DNA of 64,000 nucleotides, taken from contig NZ_MUHF01000019.1 of the NCBI RefSeq assembly GCF_002217435.1, positions 62,001-126,000 of the forward strand, read 5' to 3'. Positions 53,960-62,694 of the stretch are shown piece after piece (position 1 is the first letter of the stretch; the number at the start of each line of letters is the position of its first letter). The position numbers and the translations under genes were made by a program. Source of the DNA: Flavobacterium reichenbachii. Lineage in GTDB: Bacteria > Bacteroidota > Bacteroidia > Flavobacteriales > Flavobacteriaceae. The notes under the pieces were generated by a model, which saw only the letters and a list, made by a program, of their open reading frames with translations, was not told where the DNA came from and ran no database searches.

Positions 53960-54649
53960 TTATAGATTTAAAACAAAATCGTTAAGTAATTTTTCTTCGT
54001 ATTTTTCTTTATTAAAAGTATAGAGATAAGATCCTTTTCGAGAAGACTGCATGTCTTTTTCTTCTAATTTATTTAGAATCTCCAAAGAATTAATCTTACT
54101 TATAAAATTTCGTTTGTCGAGTTCTTTGCTTAAAATTGCTTCATACAATTCTAATAATTGGCGCATTGTAAATTTTTCTGGCAGTAATTCAAAACCAATT
54201 GGTTTTATAGACGTTCTGTAGCGAAGTCTTCTAATCGCGTGATGCACCATTTCGTTATGGTCAAAAATAAGCTTTGGCATTTCGTTTATGCTAAACCATT
54301 CAGCGTGATAATTCTGAATCATTTCGGCATTGTGGTTTTCAATATTAATCAATGCATAATAAGAAACCGAAATAGTTCTTTCTACCGGATCACGATCAAT
54401 TTCGCTGTAAGCATATAACTGCTCCATATAAATGTCGTTTAAACCTGTATAAGTATTTAGAATTCTAATAGCAGCATCATCAAGAACTTCGTCTCGTTTT
54501 AAAAAACCTCCAATCAAAGACCATTTTCCTTTTTCCGGTTCAAAATCTCTTTTGATTAGAAGTATTTTCAGACCTTCATTGTCGAATCCAAAAATGATGC
54601 AATCTACCGCTAATAAGACCTTATCGGCAGAGCTATAAGTGTTTAGCAT
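53960..54649 (-). CDS. Nudix-type transcriptional regulator of arabinose use (AraR-like, NrtR family)
   Basis: 229 residues. Residues 10-145 form a Nudix fold (VLLAVDCIIFGF, LLIKRDFEPEKGKWSLIGGFL). The Nudix box is broken: where GX5EX7REUXEEXGU is expected it reads GFLKRDE then RILNTYTGL, lacking the catalytic Glu residues, so it should bind but not cut. The last 80 residues form a winged helix (FTMRQLLELYEAILSKELDKRNFISKINSLEIL). This is the build of Bacteroides AraR, known to respond to L-arabinose. The start at 54649 is preferred to one 29 codons upstream, by homology and promoter position. Confidence 0.83.
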   Translation of the reverse strand: MLNTYSSADKVLLAVDCIIFGFDNEGLKILLIKRDFEPEKGKWSLIGGFLKRDEVLDDAAIRILNTYTGLNDIYMEQLYAYSEIDRDPVERTISVSYYALINIENHNAEMIQNYHAEWFSINEMPKLIFDHNEMVHHAIRRLRYRTSIKPIGFELLPEKFTMRQLLELYEAILSKELDKRNFISKINSLEILNKLEEKDMQSSRKGSYLYTFNKEKYEEKLLNDFVLNL

Positions 54650-54702
54650 ATTCAATATTTTATGTGTAAATATATAAACTTCCTGAGAGGTTTCATAATT
54701 TA

Positions 54703-54723
54703 TTAATGTAGTTTTTACACTTA
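54703..54723. promoter_or_regulatory. Predicted AraR operator upstream of the regulator gene
   Basis: TTAATGT-AGTTTTT-ACACTTA: one mismatch to TAARTGT-N7-ACAYTTA. About 43 bases upstream of a near -7 element of the regulator gene, so probably autoregulation. Confidence 0.6.
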
Positions 54724-55098
54724 TGTAAAAACTCATTAAATCTAAATCCTTATTAATTGATTTTTAATTGGTAAAAGCATAAGTTTTAGAACAATCTTTT
54801 TCAATTTCATATCAAATTCAGAGGTCAAAGGTAGGAACAATTTTAAAAGAGAATTAATCTTAGAGTTATTATTTCACATTAGAAATTTAAAAAATCCAGA
54901 TACATGTTATAAATCGTGCGGTTTTCAAATTTTTTTGTCAAATTTTTTAGACTCGCAGCTTTTTTCTTTAATAATCAAATCCTTTATTAAGCCTTTATTA
55001 CAGCCGATTTTTTAATCTTAAATTATGAAATTTGTTTTTTGCAACCAGTTGTTCTAAGATTTTTATTTTTTTATCCGGCTTTTTTTTGTTTAAATTTA

Positions 55099-55119
55099 CA
55101 AATGTTAATCAAACACTTA
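55099..55119. promoter_or_regulatory. Predicted AraR operator upstream of the arabinofuranosidase gene
   Basis: CAAATGT-TAATCAA-ACACTTA, matching the core AARTGT-N7-ACAYTT. It lies about 80 bases before the start codon. Confidence 0.6.
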
Positions 55120-55196
55120 TTAAACTATAAAACCACAAAGATTAGAAAATATTCGATCTATATATTTTTCTATCATCCAAAAACAAAAACCAAATT

Positions 55197-56741
55197 ATGA
55201 AAAAAGCATTCTTATTATTGTTTGTTATATTTTCTGTTCAAACAATTTGTGCGCAAAAAGAACCCGTAATCATTTCAATAAAAAATGATGCATCGGCGCC
55301 GGTAATTAATAAAAATATTTACGGCCATTTTGCCGAGCATTTGGGGCGTTGTATTTACGGTGGATTTTTTGTGGGAGATACTTCAAAAATACCCAATACA
55401 AACGGAGTTCGAAATGATATTATTAAAGCCTTAAAAGAGCTCAAAATTCCAAACTTAAGATGGCCGGGCGGTTGTTTTGCAGACACCTATCATTGGAAAG
55501 ACGGAATTGGACCAAAAGAGCAAAGACCAACAATTGTAAACCAATGGTGGGGAGGTGTAACAGAAGATAACAGTTTTGGCACACATGATTTTTTAAATCT
55601 CTGTGAAGTGCTTGGAGCAGAACCTTATTTGTCTGGAAATGTAGGAAGCGGTACTGTTCAGGAATTTGCAGATTGGATTCAGTATGCCAATTTTGGAGGT
55701 AAAAGTCCGATGAGCGATCTGCGTAAAAAAAATGGAAGAACAGAACCATGGAAAGTAAAATATTGGGGAATCGGAAACGAAGCCTGGGGTTGCGGCGGTA
55801 ATATGACAGCAGAATATTATGCAGGAGAATATCGAAAATTTGCCACGTTTATGGCCGACTGGAATAATAGCGGCGGTATAAACCGCATTGCATCTGGAGC
55901 CAACAGCAGCGATTATAATTGGACCGAAGTTTTAATGAAAAATATTCCTTTAAATATGCTTGGCGGTGTTGGTGTGCATCATTATTCTGTAATTGACTGG
56001 AATAAAAAAGGAGATGCCGTTAATTTTTCTGAAGAACAATATTTTAAAACTATGCAGCAGGCTCTAAAAATGGAAGAATTAGTAACCAAACATGCTGCGG
56101 TTATGGATAAATATGATCCTGAGAAAAAAGTAGCTATGGTTGTAGACGAATGGGGCGGATGGTATGATGTAGAAAAAGGAACAAATTCTGGATTTTTGTA
56201 TCAGCAAAATACCATTAGAGATGCGGTTTTAGCCGGTGCTACGCTCAATATTTTCAACAACCACGCCGATAGAGTAAGAATGGCAAATTTAGCGCAGTGT
56301 GTAAATGTGCTGCAAGCCGTAATTCTGACGGATAAAACAAAAATGATTTTAACACCAACGTATCATGTCATGCAAATGTACAACGTACATCAGGATGCAA
56401 AACTGCTGCCTTTAAGTTTTAATTCGCCCTTATATACTTTAAAAGACCAAACGATTCCGGCAGTTTCGGCTTCGGCTTCAAAAGATAAAAACGGTGCAGT
56501 TCATATTTCGTTAGTAAATATTGATGCCGTAAATAAACACAAAATCGAAATTGATGTTAAAGATTTAACTAGTAAAAATTTTACAGCAAGTATACTGACA
56601 GCTTCAAAACTGCAGGATCATAATTCTTTCGAAAATCCTAATAAAATTGTTCCTGTTGCTTTTAAAGGATTTGAAAATAAAAAAGGAAAGCTGGAAATAA
56701 TAATCCCGCCTTTTTCGGTACTGGTTTTAGAGGGAAAATAA
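55197..56741 (+). CDS. Secreted GH51 alpha-L-arabinofuranosidase
   Basis: 514 residues. Signal peptide cut after TICAQ (residue 20). The GH51 barrel has IYGHFAEHLGRCIYGG near 41, LRWPGGCFADTYHWKDGIGP near 83, acid-base Glu195 in WGIGNEAWG, HHYSVIDW near 263 and nucleophile Glu318 in VVDEWGGWYD; a beta-sandwich closes the protein. It frees L-arabinose from arabinan or arabinoxylan fragments in the periplasm, feeding the genes downstream. A predicted AraR site lies upstream; araB starts 230 bases downstream. Confidence 0.93.
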   Translation: MKKAFLLLFVIFSVQTICAQKEPVIISIKNDASAPVINKNIYGHFAEHLGRCIYGGFFVGDTSKIPNTNGVRNDIIKALKELKIPNLRWPGGCFADTYHWKDGIGPKEQRPTIVNQWWGGVTEDNSFGTHDFLNLCEVLGAEPYLSGNVGSGTVQEFADWIQYANFGGKSPMSDLRKKNGRTEPWKVKYWGIGNEAWGCGGNMTAEYYAGEYRKFATFMADWNNSGGINRIASGANSSDYNWTEVLMKNIPLNMLGGVGVHHYSVIDWNKKGDAVNFSEEQYFKTMQQALKMEELVTKHAAVMDKYDPEKKVAMVVDEWGGWYDVEKGTNSGFLYQQNTIRDAVLAGATLNIFNNHADRVRMANLAQCVNVLQAVILTDKTKMILTPTYHVMQMYNVHQDAKLLPLSFNSPLYTLKDQTIPAVSASASKDKNGAVHISLVNIDAVNKHKIEIDVKDLTSKNFTASILTASKLQDHNSFENPNKIVPVAFKGFENKKGKLEIIIPPFSVLVLEGK

Positions 56742-56813
56742 TTCAGAGGAATCTAAAAAATTTATATTAAAAGCGATGGTTTTTATTTTAAACATGAAAT
56801 AATCGCAGCGTTA

Positions 56814-56834
56814 TAAATGTATTATTAACATTTG
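56814..56834. promoter_or_regulatory. Predicted distal AraR operator upstream of araB
   Basis: TAAATGT-ATTATTA-ACATTTG: perfect 6-base arms AAATGT/ACATTT with 7-base spacer. Its centre is 90 bases from that of the proximal site at 56904. Confidence 0.65.
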
Positions 56835-56903
56835 TTTTTTGTTTAAAGGCTAAAATGCTGTTTTAATGCATTTATGGTAAAAATTAATTACGCAGTTTTT
56901 GTT

Positions 56904-56924
56904 AAGTGTTTTTTATACACTTAT
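56904..56924. promoter_or_regulatory. Predicted proximal AraR operator upstream of araB
   Basis: TAAGTGT-TTTTTAT-ACACTTA: perfect 7-base arms, 7-base spacer. It ends 15 bases before the -7 element, so it covers the -33 region, which lacks a TTG box. Confidence 0.7.
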
Positions 56925-56939
56925 AAATTAATTATATCT

Positions 56940-56947
56940 ATATTTGT
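56940..56947 (+). promoter_or_regulatory. -7 promoter element of the araB-araD-araA operon
   Basis: TATATTTG, matching TAnnTTTG, 24 bases before the araB start. Confidence 0.55.
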
Positions 56948-56971
56948 CAATATTTTAAAAATAAAATTAGA

Positions 56972-58663
56972 ATGAAAAATTATGTAATAGGATTAGACTA
57001 CGGAACAGATTCTGTTCGCGCGGTGCTGATTGATACTGAAAATGGACAGGAGCTGGCATCGAATGTTTCTCATTACAAAAGATGGAAAAACAAACAATAT
57101 TGTGACGCGTCTATAAATCAGTTTCGCCAGCATCCTTTAGATCATATCGAAGGATTAGAAATCACGATTCAAACTGTTATAAAAGAAAGTAAAGTTGATC
57201 CTTCATTAGTAAAAGGAATCTGTATAGATACAACCGGATCTTCGCCGGTTCCGGTTACAAAAGAAGGAATTCCATTGGCTTTGACAAAAGGTTTTGAGGA
57301 AAACCCAAATGCCATGATGGTTTTGTGGAAAGATCATACTTCTATAAATGAAGCAAACGAAATTAATGAACTGGCCGTAAGCTGGGGCGGAGAAAATGTA
57401 ACAAAATATGTAGGCGGAATTTACTCATCAGAATGGTTTTGGGCAAAAATCCTTCACATTGCCAGAGAAGATGAAGCAGTTAGAAATGCTGCACATACCT
57501 GGATGGAACACTGCGATTTAATGACGTATTTATTAATTGAAAATAAAGATTTAAAAACCTTTAAAAGAAGCCGCTGCGCCGCAGGACACAAAGCCATGTG
57601 GCACGCAGACTGGAACGGACTTCCGCCAGTTGAATTTTTAGAAAAACTACATCCGTATTTAGCACAGCTTCGCGGAAATCTATACGATGAAACCTATACA
57701 TCTGATTTATCAGCAGGAAATTTAAGCAAAGAATGGGCAGACCGTTTGGGACTTTCAACAGAAACAGTTGTGGCTGTTGGAACTTTTGATGCGCATTCTG
57801 GAGCAGTTGGAGCTAAAATTGGAGAAAATACTTTAGTCCGTGTTATGGGAACATCAACCTGTGATATTCTAGTTGGTTCTTATGATGAAGTAGGAACAAA
57901 AACCGTTCGCGGAATCTGCGGACAAGTTGATGGTTCCGTTATTCCGGGCTTTATTGGTTTAGAAGCAGGGCAATCTGCTTTTGGCGATTTACTGGCTTGG
58001 TACAAAGAATTATTAATGTGGCCAACGGAACACTTATTAGGTTCTTCTTCAATTTTAAACGAAGCTCAAAAAGAACAATTAAGAGAAGAATTCAGCGATA
58101 AATTAATTGTAGAATTGACAAAAGAAGCAGCCAAAATTCCGGTTTCAGAAAGTCTTCCAATTGCTTTGGACTGGATCAACGGGCGACGAACTCCAGATGC
58201 AAATCAGGAATTAAAAAGTGCGATTTCGAATCTTTCTTTAGGAACAAAAGCGCCTCATATTTTTAAAGCTTTAGTTAATGCAATTTGTTTTGGAGCGAAG
58301 AAAATCGTAGATCGTTTTGAAGAAGAAGGTGTAAAAATCGACAGCGTTATCGGAATTGGCGGTGTTGCCCGTAAATCTCCTTTTATCATGCAGACATTGG
58401 CCAATGTTCTAAACAAGCCAATTAAAATTGCAGCTTCAGACCAAACTCCAGCTTTGGGAGCAGCAATTTACGCCGCCGTTGCAGCCGGAATTTACCCTAA
58501 CGTAATCGAAGCAAGTCAAAAAATTGGAAGTGATTTTGACGGAGAATATTTTCCTCAATTAGATAAAGTAGCTGCGTATAACAAACTGCTTGTTGCTTAC
58601 GATCAATTAAGCGCTTACGAAGATCCAAACATTAAAACAGCACAGCATGAGCTCTCTTTATAA
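56972..58663 (+). CDS. araB: Ribulokinase
   Basis: 563 residues, FGGY kinase of ribulokinase length. ATP-site start GLDYGTDSVRAVLID near 6, substrate loop GICIDTTGSSPVPV near 90, MEHCDLMTYLL, catalytic Asp in GTFDAHSGAVGA near 273, and adenosine motif GIGGVARKSPFIMQTLANVL near 462. It phosphorylates L-ribulose at C5. It overlaps araD by 17 bases. Two predicted AraR sites lie upstream. Confidence 0.94.
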   Translation: MKNYVIGLDYGTDSVRAVLIDTENGQELASNVSHYKRWKNKQYCDASINQFRQHPLDHIEGLEITIQTVIKESKVDPSLVKGICIDTTGSSPVPVTKEGIPLALTKGFEENPNAMMVLWKDHTSINEANEINELAVSWGGENVTKYVGGIYSSEWFWAKILHIAREDEAVRNAAHTWMEHCDLMTYLLIENKDLKTFKRSRCAAGHKAMWHADWNGLPPVEFLEKLHPYLAQLRGNLYDETYTSDLSAGNLSKEWADRLGLSTETVVAVGTFDAHSGAVGAKIGENTLVRVMGTSTCDILVGSYDEVGTKTVRGICGQVDGSVIPGFIGLEAGQSAFGDLLAWYKELLMWPTEHLLGSSSILNEAQKEQLREEFSDKLIVELTKEAAKIPVSESLPIALDWINGRRTPDANQELKSAISNLSLGTKAPHIFKALVNAICFGAKKIVDRFEEEGVKIDSVIGIGGVARKSPFIMQTLANVLNKPIKIAASDQTPALGAAIYAAVAAGIYPNVIEASQKIGSDFDGEYFPQLDKVAAYNKLLVAYDQLSAYEDPNIKTAQHELSL

Positions 58664-59348
58664 AGATTTAAAACAAGAATGTTACGAAGCCAATATGCAG
58701 TTGAATGCACTGAATTTGGTTGTCTATACTTTCGGAAACGTAAGTGCCGTTGATAGAAAAAATGGTGTTTTTGCCATTAAACCAAGCGGTGTTCCGTATG
58801 AAGATTTAAAACCAGAAGATATGGTTATTGTCGATTTTGATAATAATATTATCGAAGGAACAATGCGTCCGTCATCAGACACAAAAACGCATGCTTACTT
58901 ATATAAAAACTGGCCAAATATTGGTGGTGTTGCACATACACACGCCACTTATTCTGTGGCTTGGGCGCAATCACAGCAAGATATTCCGATTTTTGGAACC
59001 ACACATGCCGATCACTTAACAGCTGATATTCCGTGCGCGCCGCCAATGGCAGATGCATTGATTGAAGGAAACTACGAACACAATACCGGAATTCAGATTC
59101 TAGATTGTTTCAAAGAAAAAAATCTTTCATACGAAGAAGTAGAAATGATTTTGATCGGAAATCACGGTCCGTTTGCCTGGGGAAAAAACGCTGCAAAAGC
59201 GGTTTACAACAGTAAAGTTCTAGAAGTTGTGGCAGAAATGGCATACCTGACTTTGCAAATAAATCCAAATGCACCAAGATTAAAAGACTCATTAATTAAG
59301 AAACATTACAACCGTAAACACGGAAAAGATTCGTATTACGGACAATAA
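58647..59348 (+). CDS. araD: L-ribulose-5-phosphate 4-epimerase
   Basis: 233 residues, class II aldolase fold. GNVSAVDR and KPSGVPYEDLKPEDMV near 30-55 bind phosphate; zinc ligands are in AHTHATYSVAWA near 93-99 (HTH) and the later His in LIGNHGPFAWGK near 170; HADHLTADIPC follows. It turns L-ribulose-5-phosphate into D-xylulose-5-phosphate. Start codon lies inside araB; 137 AT-rich bases separate it from araA. Confidence 0.94.
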   Translation: MSSLYKDLKQECYEANMQLNALNLVVYTFGNVSAVDRKNGVFAIKPSGVPYEDLKPEDMVIVDFDNNIIEGTMRPSSDTKTHAYLYKNWPNIGGVAHTHATYSVAWAQSQQDIPIFGTTHADHLTADIPCAPPMADALIEGNYEHNTGIQILDCFKEKNLSYEEVEMILIGNHGPFAWGKNAAKAVYNSKVLEVVAEMAYLTLQINPNAPRLKDSLIKKHYNRKHGKDSYYGQ

Positions 59349-59485
59349 TGATTTTAGATTTTAGAATGTAGATTTTAGATTAAAGAAAATAGAATAAAGA
59401 ACAAAGAGAAAAGATTTTCGTTAATAGTGAATTTTTAGATAAAGAAAAACGATTTGACGATTAAACAAATAAACGATTAAACAAA

Positions 59486-60994
59486 ATGATAGATATATCT
59501 CAAAAAGAAGTATGGTTTGTAGTAGGAAGCCAAGAATTATACGGTGAAGAAACATTAAGAAAAGTAGCGGAGCATTCGCAAATAATTGCAAAAGGATTGG
59601 ACGCTTCATCGAGTATTCCGGTAAAAGTAGTTTATAAAGATGTGGTAAAATCTCCATCTCAAATATTAGACGTTTGTTTAGCAGCAAATTCGGCTAAAAA
59701 CTGTATCGGAATTATTGCGTGGATGCATACTTTTTCGCCGGCAAAAATGTGGATTGGCGGTTTGAGTATTTTGAAAAAACCATTATGTCATTTGCATACA
59801 CAATACAATGCTGAAATTCCGTGGGGATCTATCGATATGGATTTCATGAACCTGAATCAATCAGCACACGGAGATCGTGAATTCGGTTTCATCATGTCAA
59901 GAATGCGTAAAAAACGTAAAGTTGTAGTTGGACACTGGGAAGACGAAAGAGTTCAGAAAAAATTAGGAATCTGGTCAAGAGTCGTTTTAGGCTGGGATGA
60001 ACTTCAAAATCTAAAAGTAGCTCGTATTGGAGACAATATGCGTGAAGTTGCCGTTACAGAAGGTGATAAAGTAGAAGCTCAAATTCGTTTCGGCGTTTCT
60101 GTAAACGGATATGATTCTTCTGATGTTACAAAATATATTGAGAAAGTAACAGACAAAGAACTAAACGATTTATTAGCCGTTTACGAAGCATCTTATACTT
60201 TAACCGATTCTTTAAAAGAAGGCGGAGCGCAAAGAAGTTCTTTAGCGGAAGCGGCAAAAATTGAATTAGGATTAAGAGCTTTCCTTGAAGAAGGAGGATT
60301 TGGCGCTTTTACAGATACATTTGAAAATCTTGGCGTTTGGAAACAATTACCGGGAATTGCAACACAAAGATTAATGGCCGATGGTTATGGTTTTGGTGGA
60401 GAAGGAGACTGGAAAACAGCTGCAATGGTAAGAGCTTTAAAAGTAATGAATATTGGTTTGGAAGGCGGAACATCTTTCATGGAAGATTACACTTACCACT
60501 TTACACCGCAAAAATCATACGTTTTAGGATCGCACATGTTAGAAATCTGTCCATCTATCGCTGACGGAAAACCTTCTTGCGAAGTGCATCCTTTAGGAAT
60601 TGGCGGAAAAGAAGATCCAGCTCGTTTGGTGTTCAATTCGCCAGCCGGAGATGCAATCAATGTTTCTTTGGTAGATATGGGAACTCGTTTCCGTTTAATT
60701 GTTAACGAAGTTGAGGCGATAAAACCAATGGCAGAATTACCAAAATTACCAGTTGCCAGAGTTTTATGGGATTGTAAGCCAAACTTGGATATTGCAGCAA
60801 CAGCTTGGATTCTAGCTGGAGGAGCGCATCATACGGTTTACAGCCAATCTCTAACAACAGAATATATGGAAGACTTCGCAGATATTGCTGGAATCGAATT
60901 ATTGGTTATTGATGAGAAAACGACAGTAAGAGACTTTAAAGATAAGATCAACGCTAACGAAGCATATTATCATTTGTTTCAACACGGATTGTAA
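59486..60994 (+). CDS. araA: L-arabinose isomerase
   Basis: 502 residues, usual AraA length. VGSQELYGEETLRKVAEHS at 14-32, HTQYNAEIPWGSIDMDFMNLNQSAHGDREFG near 110-140, and metal/catalytic residues in GFGAFTDTFENLG (Glu near 280), the GTSFMEDYTYHF block (Glu near 334, His near 340) and a late AGGAHHTVYS. It converts L-arabinose to L-ribulose in the cytoplasm. Last gene of the araBDA set. Confidence 0.95.
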   Translation: MIDISQKEVWFVVGSQELYGEETLRKVAEHSQIIAKGLDASSSIPVKVVYKDVVKSPSQILDVCLAANSAKNCIGIIAWMHTFSPAKMWIGGLSILKKPLCHLHTQYNAEIPWGSIDMDFMNLNQSAHGDREFGFIMSRMRKKRKVVVGHWEDERVQKKLGIWSRVVLGWDELQNLKVARIGDNMREVAVTEGDKVEAQIRFGVSVNGYDSSDVTKYIEKVTDKELNDLLAVYEASYTLTDSLKEGGAQRSSLAEAAKIELGLRAFLEEGGFGAFTDTFENLGVWKQLPGIATQRLMADGYGFGGEGDWKTAAMVRALKVMNIGLEGGTSFMEDYTYHFTPQKSYVLGSHMLEICPSIADGKPSCEVHPLGIGGKEDPARLVFNSPAGDAINVSLVDMGTRFRLIVNEVEAIKPMAELPKLPVARVLWDCKPNLDIAATAWILAGGAHHTVYSQSLTTEYMEDFADIAGIELLVIDEKTTVRDFKDKINANEAYYHLFQHGL

Positions 60995-61263
60995 TTAAAG
61001 GTGCAAAGGTTCAAAGAAGCAGAGGTTCAATTTTTTTTGCTACTTTTAACTTTGTTGAGTAAATAATATGTAAAATTTACAACGCAGATAAAACGGATTT
61101 GCTGTCGCAAAAACGCAGATAAAAATAGATTTATAGAATCTAAAAAATCTGTGTAAATCAGCGTATTCGTGATAACGAATCTGTTTTATCCGCGTCAAAA
61201 TATTACATTGTTAAATTATGCCCAACGATTATCTAACCACTTACAAAAAATAAAATATCAATT
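60995..61263. repeat. Intergenic region of degenerate repeats between araA and the lipoprotein epimerase
   Basis: 269 bases with no gene. Left end: a short relative of the gcaaaggttcaaag repeat (61006-61030). Then nested copies of the acgcagataaa / tttatctgcgt family (61075-61196) with aaatctgtgtaaatcagcg. No AraR-type palindrome was found here. Confidence 0.55.
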
Positions 61264-62448
61264 ATGAAAGGATTAAAACGTTACATTTTCGGAATTACGA
61301 TTTTAGGTTTGGCGACGCTTTCAGTTCAATGTAAAAGCGATAAAAAAGCAGATACAGAAAAAACTGCTGCTGCTGAAAAAGCTTTAGTAACAATTGAAAA
61401 ATCAGAATACGGAACAACTGCAAAAGGAGAAAAAGTCGAGAGTTATAAACTGAAAAACCAAAATGGGATGGAAGTCGACATCATCACTTTTGGCGGCAGA
61501 ATTACAGATTTGAAAGTACCTAATAAAGAAGGAGTTTCTGAAAATGTAGTAATCGGATTTACTTCTTTGGCACAATATGAAAAAGAAAATCCTTTCTTCG
61601 GAGCATTGATTGGAAGATACGGAAACCGAATTGCAAAAGGTAAATTTTCATTAGATGGAAAAGAATATCAATTGGCAATAAACAACGCGCCAAATGCTTT
61701 GCACGGCGGTCCGCAAGGCTATTTTAATGTAGTCTGGAAAGCCGATGAGGTTAAGTCTGGTGAAACAGCTTCTTTAAAATTATCGTATTTAAGTAAAGAT
61801 ATGGAAGAAGGTTATCCTGGAAACTTGCAGGTTTTTGTGACTTATACTTTGACAAATGATAATCAATTGGATGTTTTGTATGAAGCTTCAACAGATAAGA
61901 AAACCGTTGTAAACTTAACACAGCATTCTTATTTCAATTTGTCAGGAGATTTTACAAAAACAATTTTAGATCACGAATTGACTTTGAATGCTGATAAATT
62001 AGTTCCGGTTGACGCGACTTTAATTCCGACAGGAAAATTAGATGATGTGGCTAATACACCTTTCGATTTTAGAACGCCAAAATTAATTGGAAAAGATATC
62101 GCGGCTAAAAATGAGCAATTAGAAAAAGGAAAAGGTTACGATCACTGCTGGGTGTTGAACAATCCTGAAAAAGGAAAAACAATCATTGCAAAAGTTTACC
62201 ACGCAGCAAGCGGAAGAGTTCTAGAAATGACAACAGACGAACCTGGAATTCAGTTTTACTCAGGAAATTTCCTTGACGGAACATTACCAACGCGCGACGG
62301 AAAAACATACGCACACAGAACCGGACTTTGTTTAGAAACAGAACATTATCCAGATTCTCCAAACCAGAAAAATTTCCCAACCACGGTTTTAAACCCGGGA
62401 GAAAAATATAAAACTAAAACTACTTTTAAATTTTCTGTACAGAAATAG
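61264..62448 (+). CDS. Lipoprotein aldose 1-epimerase (periplasmic galactose mutarotase family)
   Basis: 394 residues. It starts with a lipoprotein signal (LATLSVQC, lipid on Cys23) and a Lys/Ala-rich linker, then a full mutarotase domain: TFGGRITDLKVPN, GRYGNRIAKGKF, catalytic His in ALHGGPQGY and LTQHSYFNLSGD, Glu in GLCLETEHYPDSPNQ near 360. It probably changes anomers of arabinose or other sugars in the periplasm ahead of uptake. Same domain as GalM at 51735 but exported. Confidence 0.9.
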   Translation: MKGLKRYIFGITILGLATLSVQCKSDKKADTEKTAAAEKALVTIEKSEYGTTAKGEKVESYKLKNQNGMEVDIITFGGRITDLKVPNKEGVSENVVIGFTSLAQYEKENPFFGALIGRYGNRIAKGKFSLDGKEYQLAINNAPNALHGGPQGYFNVVWKADEVKSGETASLKLSYLSKDMEEGYPGNLQVFVTYTLTNDNQLDVLYEASTDKKTVVNLTQHSYFNLSGDFTKTILDHELTLNADKLVPVDATLIPTGKLDDVANTPFDFRTPKLIGKDIAAKNEQLEKGKGYDHCWVLNNPEKGKTIIAKVYHAASGRVLEMTTDEPGIQFYSGNFLDGTLPTRDGKTYAHRTGLCLETEHYPDSPNQKNFPTTVLNPGEKYKTKTTFKFSVQK

Positions 62449-62482
62449 TTTTAGAATTTGTTAATTAGTTCAGTAATTCTCT

Positions 62483-62518
62483 TAAAAACCTCGAAAGTTA
62501 TGCTTTTGAGGTTTTTTT
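62483..62518 (+). terminator. Terminator after the lipoprotein epimerase gene
   Basis: Stem aaaacctc-gaaag / cttttgaggtttt with a 5-base loop and a run of T, 35 bases after the stop. Confidence 0.8.
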
Positions 62519-62534
62519 ATGGAGTGAAGTTTGA

Positions 62535-62605
62535 CGCGAATTACACGAATTAACACAAATCAGGAAGGTTATTTTAATTAGTGAAAATTAGTGAATTCGT
62601 GGCAG
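62535..62605. repeat. Copy of the GCCACGAATTACACGAATTA intergenic repeat
   Basis: cgcgaattacacgaattaacac at the left and attagtgaattcgtggc at the right can pair, as in the copy at 47383-47460 but with more changes. Confidence 0.55.
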
Positions 62606-62694
62606 AAAAAACTTTGTGTCTCTGCGACTTTGCGAGATTAATTCATTCGCAACCTTATAAAAATCTTAACTTAGCAATAGAAAACTAAAGCAAA

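Larger units (their letters stand above)
54650..55196. promoter_or_regulatory. Divergent control region of the AraR-like and arabinofuranosidase genes
   Basis: 547 bases without a convincing gene; very AT-rich. It holds two predicted AraR sites (54703 and 55099) and, at 54711-54732, a 9-4-9 perfect inverted repeat gtttttaca/tgtaaaaac that overlaps the first site. TATATTTA at 54666-54673 is a near -7 match for the regulator gene, and tatatttt at 55161-55168 one for the arabinofuranosidase gene. Nothing is seen in 54745-55080 beyond AT-rich DNA. Confidence 0.55.

Noticed and set aside
54711..54732. The 9-4-9 repeat gtttttaca/tgtaaaaac as the main AraR site
   Set aside because: Although perfect, it is not repeated at the other arabinose promoters, unlike the TAARTGT-N7-ACAYTTA motif that overlaps it.
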